Assembly: GCF_947499695.1 (NCBI RefSeq)
Contig: NZ_CANMPQ010000002.1
Location: 186,001 to 250,000 of the forward strand
Source: an uncultured Allomuricauda sp.
GTDB lineage: Bacteria; Bacteroidota; Bacteroidia; Flavobacteriales; Flavobacteriaceae
DNA: 64,000 nt
Reading direction: 5' to 3'
A model generated the notes under the pieces. The model did not search any database and had not been told where the DNA came from. It saw only the letters and a list, made by a program, of their open reading frames with translations. Positions 36,249 through 44,340 of the stretch are shown here, piece by piece. Position 1 is the stretch's first letter. Every line of letters starts with the position of its first letter. Both the position numbers and the translations under genes were made by a program.

Positions 36249-36824
36249 ATGGCTACAATTCTTCGTAACAACAAACAGTTGCTACGCAAGAGAAATACTT
36301 TTCGTCGTGGATTTGGATTTGGAAAACTTCGCAAGGAATACCGAAAATACGCCGAGGGAAGATTGGAGTCGGAACCGATTTCTCAGAAAGAGTTGTCCGC
36401 AATCCGGCAGAAGATCATCAGACAAAAGCGTAAAGAGAATATGCTCTCAGGAATCATTCTTGTGCTGGTGGCTTCCTTGGCAGTGGCATTCAGTTATAAG
36501 ATGTATAAAAACCTTGAGGAATATCAGGTCAAGGAAAATGAAGTTTTTTTGGAAGGAAATACCAACAAATATCTTTTCTATATCGAAGATGGGGACAAGT
36601 GGCTCGAAAAAGGGCGCTACCATAATGCCATATTCCAATATACCTTGGCAAAGGAAATCTATCCCACTGAGTTCGATGTTAACTATCGGTTGGCTTTGGC
36701 TTATGGAGGCAAGTGCAAATATGAAAAATCAGGTTGCGAGGAAGGTAGGGCGATTTTGGAAGACCTAAGGGACCGGTTTCCAGAAAAAAGTGAGTTATGG
36801 AAATTGAGAGATTATTTTTATTAA
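36249..36824 (+). CDS. TPR-like membrane protein, function unknown
   Basis: 191 aa from ATG 36249. An in-frame ATG at 36222 would add nine Gly-rich residues, but the run AGGAGGGGG sits between the two and could serve as a ribosome-binding site for the second. A basic cytoplasmic region of about 70 residues (RRGFGFGKLRKEYRK) precedes one membrane helix (MLSGIILVLVASLAVAFSY), then a TPR-like pair (GDKWLEKGRYHNAIFQYTLAKEIYP, FDVNYRLALAYGGKCK). It diverges from the LytS kinase gene. No function can be assigned. Confidence 0.75.
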   Translation: MATILRNNKQLLRKRNTFRRGFGFGKLRKEYRKYAEGRLESEPISQKELSAIRQKIIRQKRKENMLSGIILVLVASLAVAFSYKMYKNLEEYQVKENEVFLEGNTNKYLFYIEDGDKWLEKGRYHNAIFQYTLAKEIYPTEFDVNYRLALAYGGKCKYEKSGCEEGRAILEDLRDRFPEKSELWKLRDYFY

Positions 36825-36876
36825 TCAATAATTTTTCAATCTTTACTGGAATCAATACAAAAATTATCAGATTTTG

Positions 36877-37395
36877 ATGTCCCTGATCTTTTACAAATCA
36901 ATTGGCAGACTTACAATTTTTATCTCCTTCCTACTTCTTGGTTGTGCATCGCATAAAAAAGTTAATAGACTTGCTGCGCAAATAGAGTGCGAAAAGACTT
37001 TCTATTTTTCTTACGATGACAGGAGTGACTTTGTTGGCTTTGATTATTATGGTGATCATTCGGGTAAATCCGACTTTCCGGATTTCAAAAGGACATTTCG
37101 AAGATCAATTGAAGAATTGGACGTGGATACCGAAATGGATCTGTCTTATGTTGATTCAAAAATGTTTCCATCCAGTGAATCGATATACGCTGAGGTAAGA
37201 ATAGAGGAGATTCGTTGGAAGTTCGGCTTCAGTGGCATGAAAATGGAAGTTGATTTGTCATATGACCTAGGAGGTGAAAAGATTTTCCTTACGGGCAAGA
37301 ACAAAGTCAAAGTTGCGGGCACTAAAGAAGGCAATCTTTTCAAAGCACTTAAACACGGACACTTTATGTTCATATCCAGTTTTTGTGACCAGTAA
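36877..37395 (+). CDS. Lipoprotein, function unknown
   Basis: 172 aa from ATG 36877 (a TTG one codon earlier also fits). The signal ends in the lipobox FLLLGC (ISFLLLGCASHKK). The mature part is rich in Asp and Phe with alternating charged strands (YDDRSDFVGFDYYGDHSG, VEIRWKFGFSGMKMEV-like segments), suggesting a small beta structure. It follows the TPR membrane-protein gene by about 50 nt, on the same strand. No family recognised. Confidence 0.7.
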   Translation: MSLIFYKSIGRLTIFISFLLLGCASHKKVNRLAAQIECEKTFYFSYDDRSDFVGFDYYGDHSGKSDFPDFKRTFRRSIEELDVDTEMDLSYVDSKMFPSSESIYAEVRIEEIRWKFGFSGMKMEVDLSYDLGGEKIFLTGKNKVKVAGTKEGNLFKALKHGHFMFISSFCDQ

Positions 37396-37463
37396 AAAGT
37401 CTACCCATATTTTTGATTAATCAAAGTTTTTTCAAACTATGACCTGGAATGAATGACGGATAA

Positions 37464-37703
37464 TCAAGGAACGATTTCCGAAATCATCCAAAAAAATCCA
37501 ATTATGAAAATTATAAGTGTCAAGAGTAAATTATACACTATTTGGCGTAGTCCTTCTGAGTATTTCCAAAATTTTTTTGGCCTTCTCCCTAGTACTGAAA
37601 ATAAAAATAGGAAAAAGCAATAACGGATGGTCATTCCAATAAATGTAAAAACCAGAATCAACAATGGATTTCTAGGCCAATTTTCATATCCGTAGGCTCT
37701 CAC
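37464..37703 (-). CDS. Small two-helix membrane protein (tentative)
   Basis: 79 codons starting with GTG at 37703; no ATG is available except one inside the first helix. Two hydrophobic helices (LLILVFTFIGMTIRYCFFLFLFSVL and LLLTLIIFIIGFFWMI) flank a basic loop (GRRPKKFWKYSEGLRQ), a normal hairpin topology with positive-inside charge. It stands alone between a lipoprotein gene and tRNA-Asn. Coding is likely from the topology and the lack of an alternative frame, but the weak start lowers confidence. Confidence 0.5.
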   Translation of the reverse strand: MRAYGYENWPRNPLLILVFTFIGMTIRYCFFLFLFSVLGRRPKKFWKYSEGLRQIVYNLLLTLIIFIIGFFWMISEIVP

Positions 37704-37851
37704 GGTTTTAAGTTAAGTAAACAATTTTAATCACATAATGTAAATTAATACGAATTGAATGGATCTTATTTTAGATGTAGCTGCGGCTTTGAATCCAACT
37801 TTTTAAGTGTTGGGATATAATCTGAGGCAAAAAACGTCCAAAAACAAAAAA

Positions 37852-37876
37852 CCCAGTAAGTTTAATACCTACTGGG
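37852..37876 (-). terminator. rho-independent terminator after tRNA-Asn
   Basis: On the minus strand CCCAGTA and TACTGGG form a 7-bp stem followed directly by TTTTTTGTTTTTGG, a good intrinsic terminator. It starts 10 nt after the tRNA 3' end. Confidence 0.88.
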
Positions 37877-37885
37877 CTATGTCTG

Positions 37886-37959
37886 CTCCCCCTCTTGGGC
37901 TCGAACCAAGGACCCTCTGATTAACAGTCAGATGCTCTAACCAACTGAGCTAAGGAGGA
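37886..37959 (-). tRNA. tRNA-Asn (GTT)
   Basis: 74 nt folding into a complete cloverleaf. The acceptor TCCTCCT pairs with AGGGGGA plus discriminator G. The D arm is GCTCAGTTGGTTAGAGC, the anticodon arm CTGACTGTTAATCAG with anticodon GTT, and the T arm contains GGTTCGAGCC. The CCA end is not encoded. It has its own promoter and terminator. Confidence 0.97.
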
Positions 37960-37981
37960 ATATTTTTATCCTAAGCGGGTG

Positions 37982-38013
37982 CAAATATAGCAGTTTCTTT
38001 ATAACGTCCCAAA
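37982..38013 (-). promoter_or_regulatory. promoter of tRNA-Asn
   Basis: On the minus strand TTTG (38013-38010) is followed after 20 nt by TATATTTG (37989-37982), a perfect Bacteroidota -33/-7 pair. Transcription would begin about 15-20 nt before the tRNA. Confidence 0.8.
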
Positions 38014-38029
38014 CAAAAAAAGTGCTTTT

Positions 38030-39385
38030 CTATTTAAAAAGCCATTTATACAAATCGTTACCGTTCGCAAACAATAGCAGCGCTATCAAAAGAAAGAAAC
38101 CTACCATTTGGGCATACTCTAAAAATTTATCGCTAGGTTTTCTTCCTGTAACCATTTCGTATAACAAAAACATTACGTGTCCACCATCCAATGCCGGTAT
38201 GGGCAAAACATTCATAAAGGCAAGAATAATGGAAATCAATGCCGTGGTCGACCAAAAAGCTGTCCAATCCCATGTCTCTGGAAACATGCTCCCAATGGCT
38301 GCAAAACCACCAACACCTTTATATGCTCCTGTAGAAGGATTGAAAATTTTCTTCAATTGCTTTACATAACTCGATAAGGTAGTAACCCCCTTATCAATTC
38401 CTGCCGGGATAGCCTCTAGAAAGGTATATTTCTGGGTCTGAATTTTAAAAAGACCTCTATTTTCAAGATCTTCCATCGTGAAACCTCCAATTTCTACTCC
38501 AAGCTTTGCTTCGTCGTTCACTTTGGCTACCAAATCTACCTGACTACCATCTTCACGCTTTACCCTAACATTGATGTCTTGCCCTTTATTTTCCTCTAAA
38601 AGCGGAATCACTTGATCTCTGAAAACCGCCTCAGATCCGTTAATGGTTAAAAATTCATCATTGGCCTCAAACCCTGCACTATCGTTATGAGAATCTTTGG
38701 AAACCTTATTCACCACAAAAGGAGCACGCAAACTCAAAAATCTAACCTTTTCCTCGTCTTCCAACAGGGTTGAAATAAAATCTATTGGAATTTCTTTTTC
38801 TATCTGTTTTCCATCCCTATCAATTGTAATTAAGTTTCCATTGATCAACTCAATAAAAACACTATTAAATGTTTTTAGTTTTTCTCCATCCACAGCAATA
38901 ATCTTATCGCCAGTCTGAATCCCAATTTTATCACCTATTTCCTTCTCGGTTACCCAAACACCATCGCGTAAACTGTCCATTGGTATATATTGGTCTCCAT
39001 AGGAATATGCCATGCCAATGTAAATAATCACTGCAAGTATGAAGTTAACGGTAACCCCACCCAACATAATAATTAAACGTTGCCAAGCAGGTTTGCTTCG
39101 AAACTCCCAAGGTTTTGGTTCTTCCTTCAAGGCTTCGGTATCCATGCTCTCATCGATCATGCCCGAAATTTTCACATAACCCCCCAAAGGAAGCCATCCG
39201 ACTCCATAAACAGTTTCACCTATTTTCTTTTTGAATAAGGAAAACTTGATATCAAAAAAGAGGTAGAATTTTTCAACTCTCGTCTTAAATATTTTGGCGG
39301 GTATAAAATGGCCTAGCTCATGCAGTACAATAAGCAATGATAAACTAAGGAAGAATTGTATGATCTGTATTACAATGGGACTCAT
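38030..39385 (-). CDS. rseP: Site-2 zinc protease RseP
   Basis: 451 aa from ATG 39385. The GTG at 39409 would lie within the -7 box of its promoter, so it is rejected. The zinc motif LIVLHELGHF (H22-E23-x-x-H26) is in the first membrane helix. One or two PDZ domains follow (about 125-310; VWVTEKEIGDKIGIQTGDKIIAVDG). The second motif NVLPIPALDGGHV (LDG) and the C-terminal helix KFLEYAQMVGFFLLIALLLF complete the family pattern. It cuts anti-sigma or other membrane proteins within the membrane after a first cleavage. No rseA is adjacent. Confidence 0.95.
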   Translation of the reverse strand: MSPIVIQIIQFFLSLSLLIVLHELGHFIPAKIFKTRVEKFYLFFDIKFSLFKKKIGETVYGVGWLPLGGYVKISGMIDESMDTEALKEEPKPWEFRSKPAWQRLIIMLGGVTVNFILAVIIYIGMAYSYGDQYIPMDSLRDGVWVTEKEIGDKIGIQTGDKIIAVDGEKLKTFNSVFIELINGNLITIDRDGKQIEKEIPIDFISTLLEDEEKVRFLSLRAPFVVNKVSKDSHNDSAGFEANDEFLTINGSEAVFRDQVIPLLEENKGQDINVRVKREDGSQVDLVAKVNDEAKLGVEIGGFTMEDLENRGLFKIQTQKYTFLEAIPAGIDKGVTTLSSYVKQLKKIFNPSTGAYKGVGGFAAIGSMFPETWDWTAFWSTTALISIILAFMNVLPIPALDGGHVMFLLYEMVTGRKPSDKFLEYAQMVGFFLLIALLLFANGNDLYKWLFK

Positions 39386-39408
39386 CAGCAATAATCTGTT
39401 AAAACGCA

Positions 39409-39416
39409 CAAAAGTA
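39409..39416 (-). promoter_or_regulatory. -7 box of rseP promoter
   Basis: TACTTTTG on the minus strand is a perfect TAnnTTTG element 24 nt before the chosen ATG. A -33 TTG at the usual distance is not evident. It overlaps the alternative GTG start, which therefore would not be transcribed. Confidence 0.6.
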
Positions 39417-39523
39417 AACTTTTAGCCCCTCATAAAAAAACAGCCTTTTCCGAGGGTAAGGGTTTTAAGAAAGATTTAGCACCAAAAGCCCATTTTAATA
39501 GTGATGAATCCCAAGGTCATCAG

Positions 39524-39531
39524 TAATTTTG
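39524..39531 (+). promoter_or_regulatory. -7 box at the SCO gene start
   Basis: TAATTTTG (followed by C) is a perfect TAnnTTTG element and overlaps the TTG at 39529. Transcription should begin near 39537, so the first usable codon is probably GTG 39538 on a nearly leaderless mRNA. Confidence 0.5.
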
Positions 39532-40212
39532 CATTCGGTGTTATCATTTTTCTCAAAATATAAGTTCTTCGGAATTGTGCTGCTTGGATTATCGGCAGTG
39601 ATTATCTACCTATTCTATAATGCTTTGCAACCCAAAAAAATGCTTCCGGTCTTTCAGCCTTCAATGGTTGACCAGTCGTTGGTAGATAGTACCCTGCATT
39701 ACAAAAAGAAATATCATACTATTTCCGATTTCGATCTCATAAATCAAAATGGAGAAAAGATTACCCAGAAGAATTACAAGGATAAAATCTATGTGGCTGA
39801 TTTTTTCTTTACTACATGCCCTACCATCTGTCCCATCATGACCAAAAACATGGTCCAAGTCCAAAATTCGATTTTAAATGACACAGATGTCCTACTGTTG
39901 TCTCACTCCGTTACACCTGCAATTGATACGGTTGCGCAACTAAAAAAGTATGCGCTTGAAAAAGGGGTAATTGACAGCAAATGGAATTTGGTTACCGGTG
40001 ACAAAAAACAAATCTATGAACTCGCACGAAAATCGTATTTGGCAGTCAAAAATGATGGTGATGGCGGTCCATATGATATGATTCATACCGAAAACTTTAT
40101 TCTTGTTGATAAAGAACGAAGAATTCGAGGATTTTACGATGGAACCAATAAAGAGGAAATTGAAAAACTGCTTTCAGACTTAGAAATCTTAAAAGCAAGC
40201 TACCTAGAGTAA
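39529..40212 (+). CDS. SCO1/SenC-family copper chaperone (thioredoxin fold)
   Basis: Up to 227 aa. No ATG exists before the anchor; TTG 39529 opens the frame, but GTG 39538 fits the promoter box better (224 aa). One membrane anchor (FFGIVLLGLSAVIIYLFY) is followed by the SCO domain, with the copper-binding CxxxC in FTTCPTICPIM and the distal His in MIHTENFILVD. SCO proteins deliver copper to the CuA site of cytochrome oxidase or act as thiol reductants. It stands alone, with feoAB downstream in the same direction. Confidence 0.93.
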   Translation: MHSVLSFFSKYKFFGIVLLGLSAVIIYLFYNALQPKKMLPVFQPSMVDQSLVDSTLHYKKKYHTISDFDLINQNGEKITQKNYKDKIYVADFFFTTCPTICPIMTKNMVQVQNSILNDTDVLLLSHSVTPAIDTVAQLKKYALEKGVIDSKWNLVTGDKKQIYELARKSYLAVKNDGDGGPYDMIHTENFILVDKERRIRGFYDGTNKEEIEKLLSDLEILKASYLE

Positions 40213-40261
40213 CACCAATTATTCAATGATATTTGGCAGGGCGTATGTTCGCTTTTTTACC

Positions 40262-40269
40262 TATTTTTG
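40262..40269 (+). promoter_or_regulatory. -7 box of the feo operon
   Basis: TATTTTTG followed by C matches TAnnTTTG, 30 nt before the feoA start. A TTTG lies 26 nt upstream of it (40232-40235), longer than the usual 19-21 spacing, so the -33 box is uncertain. No Fur or DtxR palindrome is obvious here. Confidence 0.6.
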
Positions 40270-40299
40270 CCTTACTTAAAATCAATCTAAATAAAGTTA

Positions 40300-40542
40300 G
40301 TGGTCACTGTTGCTGAATTGGGATATGGACAGAAAGGGGTTATAAAGGAATTCTCCGAAGATATTCTGCCCATTAAGTTGCTGGAGTTAGGTTGTTTGCC
40401 AGGAAATAGTGTTGAACTTGTGCAGGTGGCCCCATTGAATGACCCAATTTATATTAATGTAAACGGAAGCCACATCGCTATTAGAAGATCTCTTGCCAAA
40501 CAGATTGAAATTGAAATCCAAGAAGACCCTAAAGCCATATGA
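40300..40542 (+). CDS. feoA: FeoA, ferrous iron transport accessory protein
   Basis: 80 aa with the FeoA SH3-like barrel (VAELGYGQKGVIKEF, LLELGCLPGNSVELVQVAPLNDPIYINVNGSHIAIRRSLAKQI). It starts with GTG 40300. It overlaps feoB by 4 nt (ATGA). FeoA is a small cytosolic partner needed for FeoB function. Confidence 0.95.
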   Translation: MVTVAELGYGQKGVIKEFSEDILPIKLLELGCLPGNSVELVQVAPLNDPIYINVNGSHIAIRRSLAKQIEIEIQEDPKAI

Positions 40543-42731
40543 GCAAGAGCATTAATGTTGCACTTATTGGCAATCCCAATACCGGTAAAACTTCCGTTTT
40601 TAATGCCCTAACCGGATTGAAGCAAAAAGTGGGCAATTACCCTGGAATAACAGTTGAAAAAAAAGAAGGTGTTTGCAAGCTTCCAAGAGGAATTAAAGCC
40701 CACATCATAGATCTTCCAGGAACCTACAGTCTAAACACTACTTCTTTGGATGAAAGTGTAGTGGTAGAACTTTTGCTAAACAAAAAGGACAAGGATTACC
40801 CTGATGTTGCCGTAGTGGTAAGTGATGTGGAAAACTTGAAACGGAATCTGCTCCTTTTCACCCAAATCAAAGATTTGAGAATTCCAGCAATCTTGGTCAT
40901 CAATATGGCGGACCGAATGTCCAAAAAGGGGATCTCTTTGGACATAGAGGCTATGGAAAAGAAGCTGGATACCAAAATTGCGTTGGTAAGTACCCGAAAA
41001 AACAATGGTATTGAGCACATTAAGGAACTCATAGCCGATTTCAAGTCTGTATCGAACAATCCAAACGTTGATACTTCCAGAATTTCACCTGAATATTTCT
41101 CCCGCTTACAAAAGGCATTTCCTAACGAAGATTTGTACAAACTTTGGTTGGTAATCACACAGGATGTCAATTTTATGCCCATTGAAAAGAAGCGCATTGA
41201 AGATGCCACCTCTTTTTCAACAAAATCCAAAACAGAACTAAAAAAACTACAGCATAAAGAGACTGTTTTAAGATATCAGTTTATCAACAATACCCTAAAA
41301 GGAACTTATGAAGTGAATTTTCAAGCAGCCACAGGGCTTAGAGGGTCGCTCGATAAAATTTTGACTCATAAAGTCTTTGGGTACGTTATTTTCTTTGCCA
41401 TTTTACTTTTGATATTCCAAGCCATTTTTGATTGGAGCACCTATCCCATGGATTTCATTGACGAGCAATTTGCCATGGCCGGTGAATGGATAAAAAGCAC
41501 CTTACCTGCTGGAGTTTTTACCGATTTATTGGCTGAAGGAATCTTGGCCGGTATAGGTGGTATTGTCATTTTTATTCCTCAAATAGCCTTTTTGTTCCTA
41601 TTCATTTCCCTGCTGGAAGAATCTGGGTATATGAGCAGAGTGGTCTTTTTAATGGATAAGCTTATGCGCCCTTTTGGATTGAGCGGCAAGAGTGTTGTAC
41701 CCTTAATTTCGGGAACCGCCTGCGCCATTCCAGCGGTAATGGCAACTCGAACCATAGAAAATTGGAAAGAGCGGTTGATTACCATTTTGGTAACCCCTTT
41801 CACCACATGTTCCGCAAGATTGCCTGTTTACTTAATTCTTATCGCTTTGGTGATACCACAAGGACGCTTCCTAGGGTTAAGTTTTCAAGCTTTGACCTTA
41901 ATGCTTTTATACCTCATCGGATTCGGAATGGCAATTTTTTCAGCCATGATACTGAACAAAATCCTTAAGATAAAAAGTCGTTCCCTGTTCATGATCGAGA
42001 TGCCCACCTACAGATTGCCATTGCTTAAAAATGTGGCATATACGGTTTTGGAAAAGACCAAGAGTTTTGTTTTTGGTGCTGGTAAAATCATATTGGCCAT
42101 TTCCATAATTCTTTGGTTTTTAGGCTCGAACGGAATTTCTGAGAAATTTCAAAATGCCGAAAGCATTGTTAATAAACGAATAGAGGAACAAGGTCTTTCC
42201 CCTTACAGCAAAAATTATATTCAAAACAATCTTAACACCTATTCTCAAGAATCAAAGCAAGATTCCATCCAAATAATGACTCCTATTTTACAGGAAAGAG
42301 CCAGAGCTCAGGAAATTGCCAGTTATAAATTGGAGCATTCCTATATTGGATATGCAGGCAAAGCCATTGAACCGGCAGTTAGACCTTTAGGTTATGATTG
42401 GAAAATTGGGATTGCGGTTTTGACCTCATTTGCGGCCCGAGAAGTTTTCGTGGGCACGCTGGCCACGATTTATAGTGTTGGCAGTGACGAGGAAGAAACT
42501 ATTAAAAATAGGATGGCTGCGGAACTGGACGAATCGGGTAAAAAACCGCTTTTTAATCTGGCATCGGGCATTTCGCTCATGCTTTTCTATGCTTTTGCCA
42601 TGCAATGCATGAGTACTTTGGCTATCGTGAAAAAAGAGACCAATTCATGGAAATGGCCTTTGTTTCAACTTCTCTTCATGAGTGTTTTTGCGTATCTTGT
42701 AGCATTGACCGCCTTTCAAATCCTTAAGTAA
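40539..42731 (+). CDS. feoB: FeoB, ferrous iron transporter
   Basis: 730 aa. The N-terminal G domain has G1 GNPNTGKTS, G3 DLPGTYSL, and G4 read as NMAD (VINMADRM). A helical GDI-like domain follows to about 270. The membrane core contains the two Gate regions (GTACAIPAVMATRTI and the C-terminal AMQCMSTLAI) and TTCSARLPVY. It imports Fe2+ across the inner membrane. It is preceded by feoA and followed, with a 1-nt overlap, by a small Cys-rich gene. Confidence 0.97.
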   Translation: MSKSINVALIGNPNTGKTSVFNALTGLKQKVGNYPGITVEKKEGVCKLPRGIKAHIIDLPGTYSLNTTSLDESVVVELLLNKKDKDYPDVAVVVSDVENLKRNLLLFTQIKDLRIPAILVINMADRMSKKGISLDIEAMEKKLDTKIALVSTRKNNGIEHIKELIADFKSVSNNPNVDTSRISPEYFSRLQKAFPNEDLYKLWLVITQDVNFMPIEKKRIEDATSFSTKSKTELKKLQHKETVLRYQFINNTLKGTYEVNFQAATGLRGSLDKILTHKVFGYVIFFAILLLIFQAIFDWSTYPMDFIDEQFAMAGEWIKSTLPAGVFTDLLAEGILAGIGGIVIFIPQIAFLFLFISLLEESGYMSRVVFLMDKLMRPFGLSGKSVVPLISGTACAIPAVMATRTIENWKERLITILVTPFTTCSARLPVYLILIALVIPQGRFLGLSFQALTLMLLYLIGFGMAIFSAMILNKILKIKSRSLFMIEMPTYRLPLLKNVAYTVLEKTKSFVFGAGKIILAISIILWFLGSNGISEKFQNAESIVNKRIEEQGLSPYSKNYIQNNLNTYSQESKQDSIQIMTPILQERARAQEIASYKLEHSYIGYAGKAIEPAVRPLGYDWKIGIAVLTSFAAREVFVGTLATIYSVGSDEEETIKNRMAAELDESGKKPLFNLASGISLMLFYAFAMQCMSTLAIVKKETNSWKWPLFQLLFMSVFAYLVALTAFQILK

Positions 42732-42880
42732 TGGAAGATTTTCAACAAATACTTGTTTACCTCACTCTTGTCTTAGCGGTCGGTTATTTGGTCTGGAAGT
42801 TTATCCTTCCCAAGACTTTAATCAAAAGCAAAAAGAGTGCATCCAAAGCCTGTGGGCAGGATGGATGTGGTTGTGACTGA
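42731..42880 (+). CDS. FeoB-associated Cys-rich membrane protein
   Basis: 49 aa. Its ATG shares one base with the feoB stop codon (TAATG), so it is translationally coupled. The product has one membrane helix (ILVYLTLVLAVGYLVWKFIL), a basic linker (KTLIKSKKSASK) and a C-terminal ACGQDGCGCD with three cysteines. This matches the FeoB_associated family that stands in for FeoC in many bacteria. It probably binds iron or senses redox at the transporter. It is easily missed because of its length. Confidence 0.9.
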   Translation: MEDFQQILVYLTLVLAVGYLVWKFILPKTLIKSKKSASKACGQDGCGCD

Positions 42881-42917
42881 TCCTTTTTAATCCATTATAC
42901 TTTATATTCATATTACG

Positions 42918-42943
42918 GAGGGGATAAAAAAAATTCACCCCTC
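42918..42943 (+). terminator. possible terminator of the feo operon
   Basis: GAGGGG (42918-42923) pairs with CCCCTC (42938-42943) around a 14-nt A-rich loop. Only a broken T-run follows (TTGTAACCTTTTT). It abuts the sigma-factor promoter. Confidence 0.4.
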
Positions 42944-42944
42944 T

Positions 42945-42971
42945 TGTAACCTTTTTGGATTTCCTGACTAT
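42945..42971 (+). promoter_or_regulatory. ECF-type promoter before the sigma gene
   Basis: TGTAACC (42945-42951), then CTTTTT and GACTAT (42966-42971) at about 14 nt, fits the -35 TGTAAC and -10-like pattern of autoregulated ECF sigma operons. Assignment rests on resemblance only. Confidence 0.45.
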
Positions 42972-43002
42972 ATAAAGTAACACACCAACTAAAAAACATC
43001 TT

Positions 43003-43527
43003 TTGAAAGAGCCTTCAGATGAAATACTAATGCGGAAAGTTGCCGATGGCAATCTGGATTTGCTCAAGGTTCTTTTTAACAGACATCATAAACACGTGTA
43101 TAATTATTTGTATAAAATGAGTGGAGATCAAATGCTAAGTGAAGACTTAACACAGGATGTTTTTTATAAGCTCATCAAGTATAGGGATTCATATAAAAAC
43201 GGCTCGTTTGTATCATGGTTGTTCACCATCGCCAGAAATAATCTAAAAAGTCATTTCACAAGAAACGCCAAAAATCATGAAGACATCAATGTGCTTGAGT
43301 ATAAATCTGCACAAAACACAGAAGATTGTCAAGAAGACTATTCCCATTTACAAAATGCGCTGAACCGGTTGGAAAAAACCGAAAGGGAAATGGTGATTTT
43401 AAACAAGTTTCAAGAAATCCGGTATGAAGAATTGGCCGAGATTATGGGCAGCACTCCCGGGGCAGTAAAAACACGAGTTTGTCGAATCTTGAAGAAATTA
43501 AAAGGATATTATTTAGAAAGTATATAG
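43003..43527 (+). CDS. ECF-type RNA polymerase sigma factor
   Basis: 174 aa starting with TTG 43003. Sigma-2 spans about 18-85 (LFNRHHKHVYNYLYKMSGDQMLSEDLTQDVFYKLIKY, SFVSWLFTIARNNLKSH). Sigma-4 spans about 115-170 (LNRLEKTEREMVILNKFQEIRYEELAEIMGSTPGAVKTRVCRILKKLKG). The next gene begins 2 nt after the stop and encodes its likely anti-sigma factor. An ECF-like promoter upstream suggests positive autoregulation. Confidence 0.94.
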   Translation: MKEPSDEILMRKVADGNLDLLKVLFNRHHKHVYNYLYKMSGDQMLSEDLTQDVFYKLIKYRDSYKNGSFVSWLFTIARNNLKSHFTRNAKNHEDINVLEYKSAQNTEDCQEDYSHLQNALNRLEKTEREMVILNKFQEIRYEELAEIMGSTPGAVKTRVCRILKKLKGYYLESI

Positions 43528-43529
43528 TC

Positions 43530-44321
43530 ATGAAAAAACAACATGTTTCGGACCTGTTTCCAGAATACTTGGAAGAAGCTTTATCAGAAAAAGAAGTTGT
43601 TGCAGTTGAAAAACATTTGGCAAACTGCACGGACTGTCAAAAAGAATTGGAAGAATTTAAGGTTCTTTTTGAAGCCATTGCAAATGAGCCAGTACAAGTT
43701 CCTTCTGACAAGCTCCGTCTAAACTTTGAAGAAGTTCTGGAATTGGAAAAAGCATCCATCCCCAAAGTAATTTCACTTACCAAGGAACATAAAAAATCTT
43801 CCTGGGCATCAAATATGCTTAAGGTTGCGGCCAGTGTTGCCTTACTTGTGGGGTCATTTCAAATGGGCAGTATTTTCCAACAGAAAAAGTCCAATAATGA
43901 CCTTGTTATTGTGCGAAATGAAAGTCTACAATTAAAACAAACGGCCATGCTTTCCTTAATGGAAAACCAATCAGCTAGTAAAAGAATACAGGGGGTTAAC
44001 TATATCGAAGAATTTCCAAATCCTGATGAGGCTATTGTAAAAGCTTTGACCACTAGATTACTTTATGATGAGAATGATAATGTGCGGCTGAATGCTTTTG
44101 AGGCACTTTCAAGTTTCACATCTACCGAAACTGTAAAGACTGCCTTTATAGACGCTTTGGGAACTGAGAAAAACCCAAGTATTCAAATTGCCATTATTCA
44201 GGCATTGGTTCAGATTCAAGAGAAGAAGGCAATTGGACCCATGCAAAAATTGCTGGAAAAGGAAGACACCCAGCCTTTCATTAAAAATGAAATCAAATTA
44301 GGATTACCAAAAATTATATAA
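43530..44321 (+). CDS. Anti-sigma factor: zinc finger, membrane helix and HEAT repeats
   Basis: 263 aa from ATG 43530; an in-frame ATG at 43479 lies inside the sigma gene and is rejected. The zf-HC2 zinc finger is at about 8-45 (LEEALSEKEVVAVEKHLANCTDCQKELEEF, His and CxxC). One membrane helix is at about 95-112 (MLKVAASVALLVGSFQMG). The C-terminal periplasmic part has HEAT-like repeats (DENDNVRLNAFEALSSF, NPSIQIAIIQALVQIQEKKAIGPMQKLL). HEAT repeats probably bind a signal partner, perhaps the DUF4097 proteins encoded next. Confidence 0.87.
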   Translation: MKKQHVSDLFPEYLEEALSEKEVVAVEKHLANCTDCQKELEEFKVLFEAIANEPVQVPSDKLRLNFEEVLELEKASIPKVISLTKEHKKSSWASNMLKVAASVALLVGSFQMGSIFQQKKSNNDLVIVRNESLQLKQTAMLSLMENQSASKRIQGVNYIEEFPNPDEAIVKALTTRLLYDENDNVRLNAFEALSSFTSTETVKTAFIDALGTEKNPSIQIAIIQALVQIQEKKAIGPMQKLLEKEDTQPFIKNEIKLGLPKII

Positions 44322-44336
44322 ACATCAAAAAACGAA
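44321..44336 (+). repeat. 16-nt leader repeat before DUF4097 gene 1
   Basis: AACATCAAAAAACGAA ends 4 nt before the ATG and recurs exactly at 45101-45116, 5 nt before the next ATG. Both genes begin ATGAAAAAA. It may be a shared translation-initiation element or a trace of gene duplication. Confidence 0.55.
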
Positions 44337-44340
44337 AATC

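Noticed and set aside
37886..37959. tRNA-Asn as an integration site for the nearby peptide island
   Set aside because: I found no repeat of the tRNA 3' end near 27 kb or 36 kb, no integrase gene in the window, and intact promoter and terminator at the tRNA.
39504..39560. 18-codon frame from ATG 39504 upstream of the SCO gene as a leader peptide
   Set aside because: It would lie across the -7 box of the SCO promoter and has no features of a regulatory leader.
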